64,000 nucleotides of DNA from Ophiobolus disseminans (taxonomy: Eukaryota > Ascomycota > Dothideomycetes > Pleosporales > Phaeosphaeriaceae): the NCBI GenBank assembly GCA_010093685.1, contig MU006226.1, positions 446,964 to 510,963 of the forward strand. Direction: 5' to 3'. How positions within the stretch are numbered: the first letter of the stretch is position 1; each line of letters begins with the position of its first letter. The translations under genes were made by a program, and so were the position numbers. The notes under the pieces are model-generated. The model was not told the origin of the DNA, did not search any database, and saw only the letters and a program-made list of their open reading frames with translations. Positions 1 through 11,772 of the stretch are shown here, piece by piece.

Positions 1-2
1 TG

Positions 3-2032
3 AAACGTATCGAACGCGAAAGGAAGGGCGAGCAAGCAAATGCAACTGATGACGAGGTATATTTTGTTGATGGACATGGAAAACACAGTCTAACCATCTT
101 CAGGATAATGTTCTCCCGCCTACTTATACTGACGAGCCGCACCATGAGTTTGAAGATCGCATTGGCTCAAAATTTGCCTCGCGTAGCAGAGCCTACGTTG
201 AGGCCGACAGAGAGCTCGAGGATGACATGAGACGGAAACGATTTGATCTTGCCAGGATTGCTTTCGTTGAAAAGGATGATGATGCTGACGATTCGATTGA
301 GGACACTTCTGGTGGCTATGCTCGATTTGTCGGTCCCGATCGTACCGAGGCCATTGTTCATTATAATTTGAAGAGCATGATGGACGCCGCGATTGAACTG
401 GATAGGACGCCAACGCCTCGGCCAAAGCCGCCGGTGATTCCTGTGATACCTAATGCGCAAGCGACCGATCTTATGATGCTCGCAGAACTGTCGACACAGC
501 AATCAGGAGCCGTTCATATGCAGACGTCACAACAACAACCTCAATATCAGGAACCACCGCCGCTCAGAGCCCGTACACCCTCCATCAAGCAAGAGCTTAC
601 TCGGCAAATGTCGCCTATCAACGCTCCTGTCTCTATGCCATTGCCCTCGCAAGCTGCACATAGCAGCCCAATCAAGGCCAGCCAGCCAATGGTGGAGCCC
701 ATCGAGGCAACACCTTATTCCGAACCAAACGGTATTGTTGAAACCTCGAAGAATGCGACACCGGCTAGGATATCCACACACAGGATCATGGACATTCTCA
801 ACAATGATCAAGACGTTCCTGTCTTTAGGTCAAGGGAGGCGCCACCCCTGCCACAAGAGCCTAGTACTCCGTCAAGAAGAGAGGCGGTGTCTAGTCAACA
901 CAATACCCCTTCGCATGGTGCCGCTCCTCCAGCTGATGCAGGTGCTGATAAGCCTGTCGACCAAGCGCTCATGGACGCACTAGGTGGACGGCCTAGTGAG
1001 CCTCCATCGCCGCCACCCACCAATTTTCAACCGTGGCACAGGCAGAGCGCTGCACCACCGCCACGAAATCCGGACGAAGCGCACGACAGGCGAGACCCCT
1101 TACAAAAGATCCGAGATTTGCTGGACAGGAAAGCACGTGCGGAGGGAAGGGAGCCGCCGGATCGTTCTCACTACCGTACCACCGCGTACCTTCCACGAGT
1201 GTCGAGCATGCAAGCTGCACAGAACCGACATGAAGTTGCTGGTTATGATCCAACACGTCCCTCGGCTGGTCTACACGGTGCACCTTCAAGTGTCAACCCA
1301 TCGTACCCTCCAGCAGCGCGGAGAGCATCGCAAGACTGGGAGCGCGAACGACGGATGAGTGCACCGCAAGCACAGCAACATCCAAATCAGTCGCCATACA
1401 GCAACCCCCCGCAGCCCCATCAAGGAGAACAACACAGGACAGGGCCCACTCCGCCAAACCACAACAGCCCATACGCTCTTCCCCCCGGTTCCCTTCCTCT
1501 GCCACCGAAACCACCTGGCCCACCACCAGTCAACTTCCGCTTCGCACACTACGACCCCGCTCCACCCCGACAAACCTACCCCCCACAATCCCCAACCTAC
1601 CCACCCGGCTTGCATCCCCCCCAACTTGGCCCCCCACCACCCCAATACGCCCCCAGCTACCCCTCCCCCTACCAACCCAGCTACATCCCTCCCCCAGGCT
1701 CCTTCCAAGCCCCTCCCCCACCCTCAAACCTGCCCCCCTACCCACCCCTCAAAATCCACCAATACGGCGGCCAACCCATTCTCCCAGCCAACATGGCGCC
1801 GCCGCCGCATGTCGGGCCGCAAATGACGTTTGTTGGACAGCAACAGCAGCAGCAGGCTTTTTCACCGCAGCAAACTCAGCCGCAGAGGTTGCAGTATGAA
1901 ACGCAAAGGGAGGGGGAGAGGCCGGATCCACAGGCTAGACCGAGACGGCAGTATAGGAGTTATCATGCGCCGGGCACGCAGTTTAGGAGTTATCAGGGCC
2001 CGGCGGAGGGGGCGAGGAGGAGGGGTGGGTAG
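3..2032 (+). CDS. 5'-truncated Pro/Gln-rich protein, function unrecognised (partial)
   Basis: The gene enters from the left edge. Codons run from base 3 to 56, then a 47-nt intron (57-103, GTATAT...TTCAG, phase 0), then one exon from 104 to the TAG ending at 2032. Without the intron the frame meets a stop, and with it the reading continues cleanly. The first ~120 residues are charged and look folded (RRKRFDLARI, then acidic DDDADD, then GGYARFVGPDRTEAIVHYN). The remaining ~540 residues are low complexity: Pro-rich throughout, a Gln run near base 1845, and an Arg/Gly-rich end. The coding strand is extremely C-rich between about 1440 and 1790. The tail suggests a disordered nuclear or RNA/chromatin-associated protein, but that is inference and I do not recognise the family. 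Transcription converges with the next gene. Confidence 0.7.
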
Positions 2033-2486
2033 GGTGAGGTTGAAGGGGGGTGATGGTGGTATGATTGACAGTAGGGGTTGTTCACTTGCCTTCACCTCTT
2101 GATCTGCTTTTGTTATTATTCTGTACATGTATTTGGATACACGGCACACTGGCCTGGGGTCTTTTTTGCCTGTCGAAGCATGGCGTTGCATAGCGGGGCT
2201 TGTGGACTTGACTATGTATCACGAGTAGTTTGCTTTGGGAGTCTTTGGACGCTTTGCTGAGTTTGCTGTTGTGTAGTTTTAGTTAGTCACTTAGTTCTTG
2301 TTGTTGTAATTTGTACGAAGACGTTCCTCATTATTTCAAGTAGTTTGAGACGGGAAGTGAATTCAAGTATATTGTAGTTGAGCGAAGCAAAGTAAAAAGT
2401 ATTGTAAAGTGGAGCTGGGATTCTAAGCTATACAGAGATATGCGCGAGCACTTCAACGCAAACCCCATATACCACTCCACACCATA
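2033..2486. other. Convergent intergenic region
   Basis: Two genes end towards each other here. The sequence is T-rich next to the upstream gene and A/T-mixed later, consistent with overlapping 3' UTRs. I see no further gene. Confidence 0.6.
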
Positions 2487-3911
2487 CTACACTTTCCTCC
2501 CCACCCTACTCATCGGCGTCCACTCCCTCGCCACCTTACTCCCACTCACACCCCCCTTCCCAGCACCAAACCCATCCCTCCTCGGCGTCCTGCCCATCCT
2601 CTCCATCAGCCTCTGAGCAGCAGGCGTCAAATCGCCCTTCGCCTTCCTACCCGGCGTCTGTGCGCCCATAACTTTCGGCGTCGGCGCGGACAAAAAGCGC
2701 GGCGTTTCCGATGTGAATATGCCGAGTCCGGAGCCAGGAGGTTCCATAGTGGAGTCTGCATGCGTATTTGCACGTTTCGCACCGATTGCTTCGACCATTT
2801 TGTTTGCCATTTTTTCTCTTTCGCTAGCTTCGTTGATGGTGAAGGGCGTGACGGCACTACCATCCAGGCCATATCTCTCCAGTAAATCCGTCGGCGCATC
2901 ATCTTCATCATCAGAATCGGGTTGTTGCGCTTCGACGAAAGCGTAGCCGTTTACGCGCGGAGTGTCGGCGCCGGTGTAGCCGCCTTCACTTGGATTAAGT
3001 CTTGGTCGGCCGGATACTGCAGCGCGGATGGAAGAAAGGGTTGGGCTGGGTGGGCGCTGTGGTTCGGTTTCTGGAGCGGGGAGGCGTGTGTTATTGTAGA
3101 GGACTTGTTTGGGGGGTGCGAGGGAGGCGGATGAGGCGGCTTGGGCGCGGGTGGGGGCCCATGATTCTATGCTGTCGGGGCGGAACATGAGGGTGTTGAA
3201 GGCAGTGTGTTTGTGCATGGTGGGAGCGGCGGCGCGGTCGGCGAGATCTTGGGATGGGCGGGGGATGATGGCGAGGTCTTTAGATTCGTTTGCGGCGGCG
3301 CGGGCTTGGAGGACTTTTTGCTGGGCGATGCGCTGTCTGCTAGCGTACATGTTTCCTTCGCGGAGCCACGTGTTCTTCTCGAATCTTTTCAGGTTCTGCT
3401 GGTCCAGCAGTTGGTTGAAGGACTCCTGGTCTTCGGAGGTATATTTCGCTTGGAAGGCGTTCAGACTCATGTCCAAGTCTATGTTGTCTAGCTTGCCCAG
3501 ACCCTCCTCGTCTTCGTCTACTACAGTTGAAGTTACTGTTGCTGGCGTATCTGCGCCCCAGACGCTCGGCGTCTTATCTGTCGAACTTCCCGCTTTGTCG
3601 AATCGCGTGCGCTGTGAGACCTTCCGCTTGCCGCTGGGAATAGGCGTCATAATGTGGGTGAGCTTCTTGCCCGCTTCTCGTATCCATGACCTGTTTTTGC
3701 TCTCTACGGCGTTCAGGTACTCGCGCTGAGCGTCTGCTTCTGCGAGACCAGGGAAGAAGTCGCGACGTATGATGTGCGAGACGGCGGAGACGTAGGTGTT
3801 TTCCTCGAGAACTACGTTTGGACGCTTTATCCGTTTTGGTGCAGGTGGAGGCGCCATGAGCGCGGTGGAAGCATTGCGCTTTGTGAGGGCGGTCGAGCCG
3901 GCGGACGACAT
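2487..3911 (-). CDS. bis1: ESS-2/DGCR14 family splicing-associated nuclear protein (Bis1-like)
   Basis: Single-exon gene of 474 residues. The N-terminal third carries the ESS-2 signature: a VLEENTYV segment, then SHIIRRDFFPGL and the start of a helical region. A central acidic stretch is followed by a TSEDQESFNQLLDQQN helix and a WLREGNMY segment, the second conserved block of the family. The C-terminal part is basic and disordered, with repeated TP sites (ADTP, SETP, PTP, QTPG) suggestive of proline-directed phosphorylation. Family members associate with late spliceosomes in animals; the fission-yeast homologue is called Bis1. The start ATG at 3911 is the first in frame and precedes a plausible basic N terminus. 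No intron is needed. Confidence 0.85.
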   Translation of the reverse strand: MSSAGSTALTKRNASTALMAPPPAPKRIKRPNVVLEENTYVSAVSHIIRRDFFPGLAEADAQREYLNAVESKNRSWIREAGKKLTHIMTPIPSGKRKVSQRTRFDKAGSSTDKTPSVWGADTPATVTSTVVDEDEEGLGKLDNIDLDMSLNAFQAKYTSEDQESFNQLLDQQNLKRFEKNTWLREGNMYASRQRIAQQKVLQARAAANESKDLAIIPRPSQDLADRAAAPTMHKHTAFNTLMFRPDSIESWAPTRAQAASSASLAPPKQVLYNNTRLPAPETEPQRPPSPTLSSIRAAVSGRPRLNPSEGGYTGADTPRVNGYAFVEAQQPDSDDEDDAPTDLLERYGLDGSAVTPFTINEASEREKMANKMVEAIGAKRANTHADSTMEPPGSGLGIFTSETPRFLSAPTPKVMGAQTPGRKAKGDLTPAAQRLMERMGRTPRRDGFGAGKGGVSGSKVAREWTPMSRVGRKV

Positions 3912-4719
3912 TGTGAATCGTGGAGTGGTGGGGCGATGTGGATGGGGGTTGAGAAGGACCGCTAGCCTGGAAGCAAACAGTAGAGGGCTCGTGGGGTTGC
4001 TATATCATTCAAGCGTTTCGGGTGTCATGCGAGAGAGTTGTGGGACGTTGGTTAGTTAGGTGAGTGAATCTTGGCGCAAAGTGACTTCCCGAGAGGGCGT
4101 TGCCTGCTATCGATACCGGTAGTGGCAGAATCGTGTTCACCGCCTTCAGCCCTAAGATTTTGCGGTCCGTGATTAAGTGTACCTGCATACCAAGGTACGC
4201 CAGTCACGCTCACATGCACCAATACCTGAACTGGGAATATTCAAGTTGTTATGCATCAGGTGTCTAGATCTTACAAATACCTGTCTATACTCACGGTGCT
4301 TTCTTAAATTCGATAGCTTCTTAAAAGTGCAGTGAGGTTATGCAGGCTTCCTGTTGGATCCCAAGTTGTGGGACGCGAACTCTTGCAGCACCGGTGTTTT
4401 CACGCGTAATCTCGTGCCATGGATGCCTTCGATTAGAAGAACATGGACCATTCAATACAATATCTCGTCACTAACACACATGTCTTGAATCACATAAGCA
4501 ATCAAATGCATGTGCACAAGCTGTCACATGCAGCCAGTCATGGTATCATTCAGTCCTCTACTCGCAGACGGTGAAATATTAACATCCATATCTCATAGCT
4601 TTTTCTTCCACAGATTCCAAACGCCATATGCCTCTGCACTTCAAGTTCCGAGTGTTCCTCTAACTTTGTGTGGCGCAATTCATCGTGGTATGCAAGCGTA
4701 TATCGCCCAACCGTCCCAC
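3912..4719. other. Intergenic region with a degenerate dispersed repeat
   Basis: No convincing coding sequence. A stretch around 4320-4370 resembles 13150-13205 in this window (shared blocks TAAAAGT, GTGAGG, CAGGC, GGATCC at the same spacing, roughly three quarters identical by eye), suggesting an old dispersed element. Confidence 0.4.
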
Positions 4720-5661
4720 TCAGTAGAAAGACTCCACCATAGCATCCTTGTGCGTCGTGTTGATATTGCCCGGTCCGCTTCCTTCCCCGAGCCTAAACAC
4801 GGACTCTATGACCGAGAGCTCAGTAGCGGTTGTGTCGAGACCTGCATTCCACGTTAGCAACTTTTCCTCAAAACCCCAACACACTTTCCAGAACATACCA
4901 GTAACAGCCATCCAGTCATTAACCACCATACCCGCGCCAACAACCGCGCTACCACGATTCACACTGCCCGCAACAAGCGGCACCTGCAGCAAACTCGACA
5001 GCTCGTCCTGGTCCTGAATGCTCGTCTTGGGATGCACAATACCGCCCTGATTGCTCAGCGCCATATAGCTACCCGTAAGCACATTATCCGCAATAGTCTG
5101 CCTAAACACCTCGACACCCAGCGAATCTGCTATTATCTCCTCGGTCTCGCGCTCAATGTCTGGGTGTACGAGTGCGACGTGGTCGTTGCAGCATATGACG
5201 TTTCCGAGGGCGGACAGGCGCTCTTCTATCCGCTGGATCTTGACGCTGTCTGGTATTGAGTTGCGCAGGTGTTGGAGCTCTTGGTCGGTTGTGGTGGTGG
5301 GCACGAGCAGGCCGCGCTTGTTGCCCGCGGTGAGGCGTCCGACTATACGTGTCCCGGCGATTGTGGCGTGGCAGATGGGGATGACGTCTTGGAGTTCGGC
5401 TTCGAAGACACTGGAGGGTATCTTAGCATTGTGGAAGTGTGGTGGAGACTGCGACTGTGTTTAGTGGCGGTAGGCTGGAGATGTACACACCTGTAGAAGT
5501 TCTCTGAAGCTCCGACTGCGACGATCGCATAAGCGTTTGTGAGTGTAGAGAAGACACCGACTCTGCGCGACCATACATCAGCACATGACCTTCCTCATGA
5601 AGCGCATACAGCTCGTAGCCACTTACTCGTTGGAGTTCTCGAATTGTGCGCGTACAGCCAT
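4720..5661 (-). CDS. TIF6: Eukaryotic translation initiation factor 6 (ribosome anti-association factor)
   Basis: Four exons on the minus strand: 5661-5627, 5562-5491, 5410-4899 and 4841-4720. Splicing gives 246 residues, the usual fungal eIF6 length. The N terminus starts MAVRAQFENSNEVGVF; the middle has GNKRGLLVP and RIEERLSALGN; the third intron (4898-4842, 57 nt) sits between MAVTG and LDTTATELSV and would otherwise insert 19 foreign residues. eIF6 binds the 60S subunit, acts in nucleolar pre-60S maturation and blocks premature joining with 40S until released by SBDS and EFL1. The beta-alpha propeller (pentein) fold is expected over the whole length. The longest uninterrupted frame starts at 5304 and would miss the first ~70 residues, so the spliced model is preferred. 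Confidence 0.93.
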
Positions 5662-7000
5662 GATTGCGGTTTTTGCTGTGTAGTCTGTAGTTTGACTGTT
5701 CGTGTAGAGGGAAGAGGAGTTGTAGTTGAGTAGAGCGGTGGTTGTCGCGTGTATTTGCTGTGAAGTTCGTGCAGAAAACTGTGTGAAGGCGGGACCATTT
5801 TGTACCAGGCCGACATCATTTCAGCCCCGCTACCCGATTGGGGTTAGTGCTTGGCGCATTGTTGAACCGGGTTCGACTCATTGTGAGTAGAACATAGTTG
5901 ACTTCGCCACCGCTGCATTGAGTGAATTGTATGACTGTTCACTGAAGAGTCACTGCGGTGGAATTACTTCTCTGTCTCTACTGCTTAGCGAAAGACATCG
6001 ACCCGGGATGAGACACATGCGGCTGAGGCAAATCCCCGTGCCAGCCTTGCCCTTCCGGACCAGGATTGCACGTTCACGCGCTGGCGTTGGTGTTGTCGCA
6101 AGAGTGGTCGTGCTTTAGTCCTGGCCGTGCGCCTCATCTCCATGGTCGCAGCCACATCGACAACCAAGGTCACGGTCACTGTCTCGAACAGTGGCTTTGG
6201 AGCATGAGCCAGAAGTACCACTTATCTTCATCTCGAGTCATTATGAAGGTGGCTGGGAAGGTGCACAGGCAAGGTCCTGCGACATCCGACGGAGGATGCA
6301 CAATTTGATCTTTGTGCAACAAGTGATTGTGCAGCCTAGAGGATCTCGCATGGACAGACAACAGCCTAAGCGCTCGAAAAGGGCTGCTAGTATCTTCAGA
6401 ACGCATTCACAATTCAATTCTGAGAAGGTAATCATTGTAGTATTCAGCGTCACAGTCATATCATCGACCCAAGACCACATGAACCATAATTACAAACATG
6501 ATATAGTAGTTCAACTGCAACTATTATCCAAGAGCGCCGCACGGCTCCCGACCTCCTCCACACCCCAGCTAGCACCACTTCAATCTACAAATCCGCCCAG
6601 CGCAAATAGGGTACTCAAGAAGCCAAGAAGCAGAAAAACGCCCGCTAAGCTATGCTGTGCAATGCCCTGCTCTAGGTATACGAAGAAGAATTTGGAGACA
6701 AGGAAAAGGGTTGTACAGCGGAGTGGCTATTGCGTGACGGAATCTGAGACTCGGAACGAAATTTCTTCGAGGAGAGACGTCGATATGTCGTGGCACGTTT
6801 TTGCCGTAAATACATTAACATACGTGAAATGGCATGATTATGTCGTCGTGAATATTCATAAGAAGAAAGAAAGATTTGTGATGTGGTTGTGCATGTGACA
6901 CGGAACATGACAGATGGTATAGGTGGTGGATGATGGTAGTGTGGTAGAGATATGATGTGGTTCGCCGAGAAGCAAAGGGTATCGACGCTGATGTCAAATG
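5662..7000. other. Intergenic region, 1.3 kb; possible small membrane-protein exon
   Basis: No gene is clearly supported. On the minus strand, 6726-6580 reads as an open segment after an AATAG acceptor and encodes 48 residues with two hydrophobic stretches before a TGA. It could be the last exon of a very small membrane protein, or chance. Elsewhere I see only short open frames. Confidence 0.3.
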
Positions 7001-9386
7001 CTACGACATGCGCGACACGAGAATTGCTAATGCGATGATGACGCCGATCTATATGGTATTAGTACTAAGATCCTCATCAAGGGCATGCTGTGAACTTACA
7101 AGTAGTGTGCCGATCCCCGACATCACACGATTGAGGTTGCGCCACCATGTCGCTTTTTGAAAAGCTTTGTCGTCAATGGCACCAATGTTGCGCGCGAACT
7201 GCTGCTCGAGGTCGGTCTGGCTCCGTGCTTCTGCAAGGTTCGGATCGAGCGGTAGGGGAAGGAAGGATGCGATCATCCATGCTGTGTGTCCCCATTAGCA
7301 TACGTATTCATGCGTGGTCCGGGGTGAGGACTTACCGAGAGGGAAGAGGAAGCCGACGCAGAAGAGGAGGATTTGCCGGTTTTGGCGTCCGAAAAGTGTG
7401 CTGCCGAGATCGTCGTCAAGAGATGGCGCGGCCCAGACGCTGTAGCGTGTTCCTCCTCGTCGGTCGGTTCGAAGATGTGGGGTGGAGTAGCCACTGAGCG
7501 GATGCATATTAGGTCCGAGGACATAGACACCATCGATAGACTGTATGTCATCGGCTAAGGATATTGTGTCTTGTTGTGAAGCTCGGTTTCGTGGTCGGTT
7601 GCGTGGTCGGTAGATGCTGAGAGGGAAGTTGCCTTCCGAGGGTGTCTGGGTTCGGCCACTATGCGCGGTGCCTAGTCGAAGGCTCTCGGACGACTCTGAG
7701 CCTGGGGCACCCATTGAGATGCGCTCGCCTCGCTGGTAATAAACTCTGTACGGCCATTAGTTACAAAACTCTGGTGACCAGGCTCCAACAAGCATACCTC
7801 GCCCACGCTGGGATAGAGTTGTGAAAGAAAGTAGAAATGTCAGATTGCGCTGAGCCGGGTCGGGACTCGGTGTTCGAGCCCGAGTCGCTATTATGCCGGC
7901 GCAAATAGCCAGAGTTCTTCATCCGTAGAGGGACAGAAGTAGGCAGCGGGGAGATGGTATCAAGATGCTCGTCATGCTGGTCCTTCTCTTCGAAAGATTC
8001 TCGCGATACTGGAGAGAATAGCGGCATGGGCATAGCCGAGTACTCGGTGCGTCCTTCTGATTCTGCGGAGATATTATCTGTGGATGACTGAGCGCTGCCA
8101 ATCGTCTGCCCTCTCCGTCTCGGATAATTTGTGCGACCATTGCTGTTGCCATTGCCATTGTAGCTGTCTTGCGATTGCGATCTTGTGTATGACCTTGAGC
8201 CTCGTGCAAGTGAGCGTGAGTCGCGCTCGGAAACGGAGGGAATCGTTGACAGCTGCGAGCTCCATTGGTGCACAAGCGACCGGTCTTGCATTCGGGACGC
8301 GAAATTAGGTATGTTCTGGGATTCTGCGCGCAAACTGCTCGCCGACGGCGCGCGTACGATGGGATAATTAATTCGAACTCCGCTCGTGAATGTGGCTGTA
8401 CGTGCTTCATGAAGTGTTGGTGAAGGCTGTGATGACGGTACTGTGTGGTGTGTGGGTTCGATGCTGGTGTAAGATATATCAGATAATGCGAATGAGGTTT
8501 GCGATGGAGATGGTCTCAGTACAGGTTGTCGATAGTCAGCGTCACCAGGGTACGCAATCCGCCCTTTCTCGGATCCAGACGACGGGTTGTGCTTGTGACT
8601 TTTCGGTAACGCCCAGTTGACACTTGTCGAGTTTCCGTCATTACTAATTAGGGTTGGTGAGGAGGGGGGTTCAGGTGAAGCAAAGGATGCGCCAGATTCC
8701 TGAGGCGTTAATGCGCGCGTTCGGCTCTCAAGAGATTCTCCACCGGACGAGGAAGGAGGAACGGCGCGGATGGTAGACTTTTGAGCAAGACGGGGAGGTT
8801 CTTCCTGAAGTACCTCTAGCCCTTTCTCAAAGTCGGAAATATCAGGTGGAGGTGATGACGGGGGTGTGCTTCCCTGGGAAAATCTCAGGGACGATGGTGT
8901 AAGGGAAGATGCGACAAGAGTATCCGCTTCTGACGTTCTAGTCGACGCCGAATGTCTGAATTTCTTTTTGCGTGCAAGCAGTAAGGGTGGCAGTGGCTGC
9001 TGTGCTGGGATCTTGCTGGCCTGCGATCGCTCGAACTTCGCGATCGTATTGGCGACCTGACTCCCACTTGAAACACGAGACCCCGGTCGCTCGAATCCGT
9101 ACCCTGGCGCATGACGAGGTGGTGGGAGAATCTGCGAGGGCTCACTGGGCACTGGGTATTTCGAGTAAATGTCAGACCCGGGGTCTTCGACTATGCGAAT
9201 AGTTGGGCCAGAGTACTGATTGGTTTGCGAATTTGAGCGGTCGTGAAGCGGCTTTCGGATAGGAGACGCGTTTCGCGAAGTCGAAGTTGAAGTTGGCGGG
9301 AGAAATGTTGGAGCGTGCTCGAGCGGCGATGATAGCGACGTTTTCCGTGAAGATGTGCGATGGTGTGTTGTGTAGTCCGAAGACAT
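7001..9386 (-). CDS. Serine-rich protein with C-terminal membrane anchor
   Basis: Four exons: 9386-7798, 7745-7336, 7281-7100 and 7048-7001, giving 742 residues with all phases consistent. The first ~530 residues are Ser/Pro/Thr-rich and disordered. The junction of exons 1 and 2 yields an IPAWARVYYQRGERIS segment, which looks like the start of the conserved C-terminal part. Exons 2-3 join to a hydrophobic segment (LLFCVGFLFPLAWMIASFL) and exons 3-4 to another (GIGTLLIGVIIALAILV) just before the stop, so both probable membrane helices depend on correct splicing. This architecture matches proteins annotated in ascomycetes only as serine-rich protein. A long cytosolic disordered domain tethered to a membrane is the reasonable inference; substrate and pathway are unknown. 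Confidence 0.82.
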
Positions 9387-10520
9387 GTTTTGGGTGGAGC
9401 GGTGCCGCTATCCAGAGTATTGGACGGGTGCGAATGTGGTGAAACCGATCATTAACGATATGACAGGAATATGAACAAGAAAAACAAGTGAAAAAACACG
9501 CGTGGTAGCGCGACCAAAGAGTGTAGAGAAGAGTATAAACAGGTCAAAAGAGTGACTGAATGGCCCGAAGGCATTAAAAAACGCTGAAGTTTCGAAAAAG
9601 AGAGGATGAAGAGGAACAGTGGACAACGGGAAACCTAGGAGAAGGCTGGCGGGAGCACTCCGACCAAAAGAGGTTCGTCAAATGCACGCTGCAGGTTCGC
9701 GCTGCAGGGTGCTATCCCACTATCCAATTGCCAGCTCAGCCCCGGCGGCGGTCAAGCACGAGCCGCGGAACTTTTTGCCTTGCAGAGGTATCCTCTTGCG
9801 GACAATTTGTGTTCGTCGAGCGCCTGGCCGTAATAATTGCGCTGATATGAGCCGCAGGACCGCTCCAGTGGCCGCGCGATGCGACTCAAGGAACCCCTCG
9901 TTCTTTCAACGCTCGATCCCCTTAATCGATAGCCGATAAACAGCGGTCGCGTTGTGGTGGATTATCGAAATTGCAATTATTTTAGGAGCAGCTAACGAGC
10001 CAGTGACGTGCCGGCCACAGACCGTTAACAGCCTCCTGGATCTGGGGGTGGCCAATGCCTCGACGCGGTCTGCGTGGTGCAAGGATACGCGGGTGAAGCA
10101 CGGGCTGGCGTGGTTTCCAAGGTCTGGCGGCGTCTCGAAGCGGATCGGACGGTACTTGAGGGCACGTGATATCGGCGATCGGGAGTTGGCCTGGATGTGG
10201 TGGGAACGTTGGTTATCGATTGAGATGTGAACGAGCAAACACGAGGGGAGGTATATGACCACTCCATGCTCCTTATCCTCATCGACCGTTATAGCAGCCT
10301 GCGCTACTTGAAGAGTGCTACTGCGCGCCTGTAACGACACAATGGCACCGCCTATGAAAGGCTGGAGGGACCGTTTGAGCGCGCTCTTAGGAAAAGGTGA
10401 GCCACGATTCATTGGCCTGTGATCGTCGCTTTGTCTGCAAATCCACCTTTGACGCCTGCGCGACCCACACCAAGTGCCTCCTACTGCCTACTAGGTCTCC
10501 GATTGTACTGAAGCATTGCA
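9387..10520. other. Divergent intergenic region
   Basis: Separates two divergently transcribed genes and should hold both promoters. The open frame of 168 codons on the minus strand (10412-9906) has no recognisable composition or domain and is judged non-coding. Confidence 0.5.
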
Positions 10521-11659
10521 ATGAAGTCTAATGTGTTGTCAGCCCCCAAAGCGCCGGCTATCTCTCCGCGCGCTGCAGCGCTGCTGTCGGTATGTTTCAT
10601 ACTTCGCACCCCTCCACCACTACCATTGTTCCTGTCCAATCGCCCAGCAGACGTTGAAACACATGTGAAGGCCGAACTAACACCCAAATCTGCAGGCATC
10701 ATATGTCTTCATCTACGTAATCCCCTTCTACCTATCGTCTGCGACACGACCTTCGTCAACACTCACTCGCGATGCGCCCTCGTCGATACGCGCCCGCACA
10801 CGGGCGGTGACCTTCTCCACCATTGTTTGCACCATCATTACCGTCTATGTGCTTCATGAACACGATGTGCCTGCATCGTCGATGTTGCAGCTCCTGGGCT
10901 TGTGGCCCATCTCCCTCTTCGACACCACACGAACCATGCTTCTAGTGGCCATACTCTTCGCAGGCCCTTTGTTCGAACACGGAATTGTCGATGGTGCCTT
11001 TCAGGATTGGATAAGACTGCGAGGAGTGTACGAATCCTTGTGTAGCTGGATTGGGTACAGGAACTTTGTGGTCGTATGCTGTCCCTTTAACATGTCGTGA
11101 ATAGTACTAATCGCCATACTAGGGCCCTGTCAGTGAAGAGCTCGTCTGGCGCTCCTTCATTGTACCCCTCCACGTGCTAGGAAACTTCTCCGGAAAACAA
11201 ATCGTCTTCTTGACGCCGCTGTACTTTGGCATTGCACACGTGCATCACCTCTACGAGTTCCGCATCACGCACTCAGAGGTGCCGTTCATCGTCGCCGTAC
11301 TCCGGTCGTTATTCCAGTTCACATACACGTCGCTGTTCGGCTTCTTCGCTGCCTTCGTATACCTCCGTACCGGCAATGTGTTCACATGTATGCTCGTACA
11401 CACCTTCTGCAATTGGATGGGGCTGCCACGGTTCTATGGACGTGTTGGCGTGGAGGCTGGCGTGCCCATTGGGCCACCAGACGTTGACAAGAAGGACGAT
11501 GCGCAGAAGAGTGCACCTGAGTATCAAGGGAAGGGCCCCCTGTGGACAGTGGTATATTACATCATTCTTGTGGCGGGAGCGGTTGGCTTCTATTGGCTAC
11601 TCTTCCCTCTGACAGAGAGCAAGCATGCGTTGCCGGTAGCCTTGGTCAAGGCAAAGTGA
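10521..11659 (+). CDS. RCE1: CAAX prenyl protease 2 (type II CAAX endopeptidase)
   Basis: Exons 10521-10589, 10696-11073 and 11123-11659 give 327 residues. Rce1 cleaves the last three residues from prenylated CAAX proteins such as Ras and a-factor precursors in the ER membrane. The catalytic EExxxR motif appears as SEELVWR immediately after the second intron (E154, E155, R159), followed by FGIAHVHH with the essential His at about 188 and a later HTFCNWMG motif. Several hydrophobic segments flank these, including YVIPFYLSSA near the start and a C-terminal VVYYIILVAGAVGFYWLLF helix. The first intron (10590-10695) is supported because it joins a short N-terminal exon in phase to a membrane segment. 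The start ATG is the first in this frame. The gene is convergent with TRM9, only 113 bp away. Confidence 0.9.
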
Positions 11660-11772
11660 GTGCGATCGCTCACGCTGATGATGAGCATTCTGCATCTCAT
11701 CACGCACAATCAGATGTATTAATCCAAGTTGTTAATATCGCTCACATATGGCTATGACATGTCACACCAACC

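Noticed and set aside
5820..5895. B-box-like word GGGTTCGACTC suggesting a tRNA gene
   Set aside because: No matching A box, acceptor stem or anticodon arm could be folded around it.
6191..6898. Plus-strand open frame of 235 codons
   Set aside because: Mixed composition without a domain and poor codon pattern; it lies where no homologue-like feature is visible.
9906..10412. Minus-strand open frame of 168 codons between divergent genes
   Set aside because: Composition is not protein-like and it sits in the shared promoter region.
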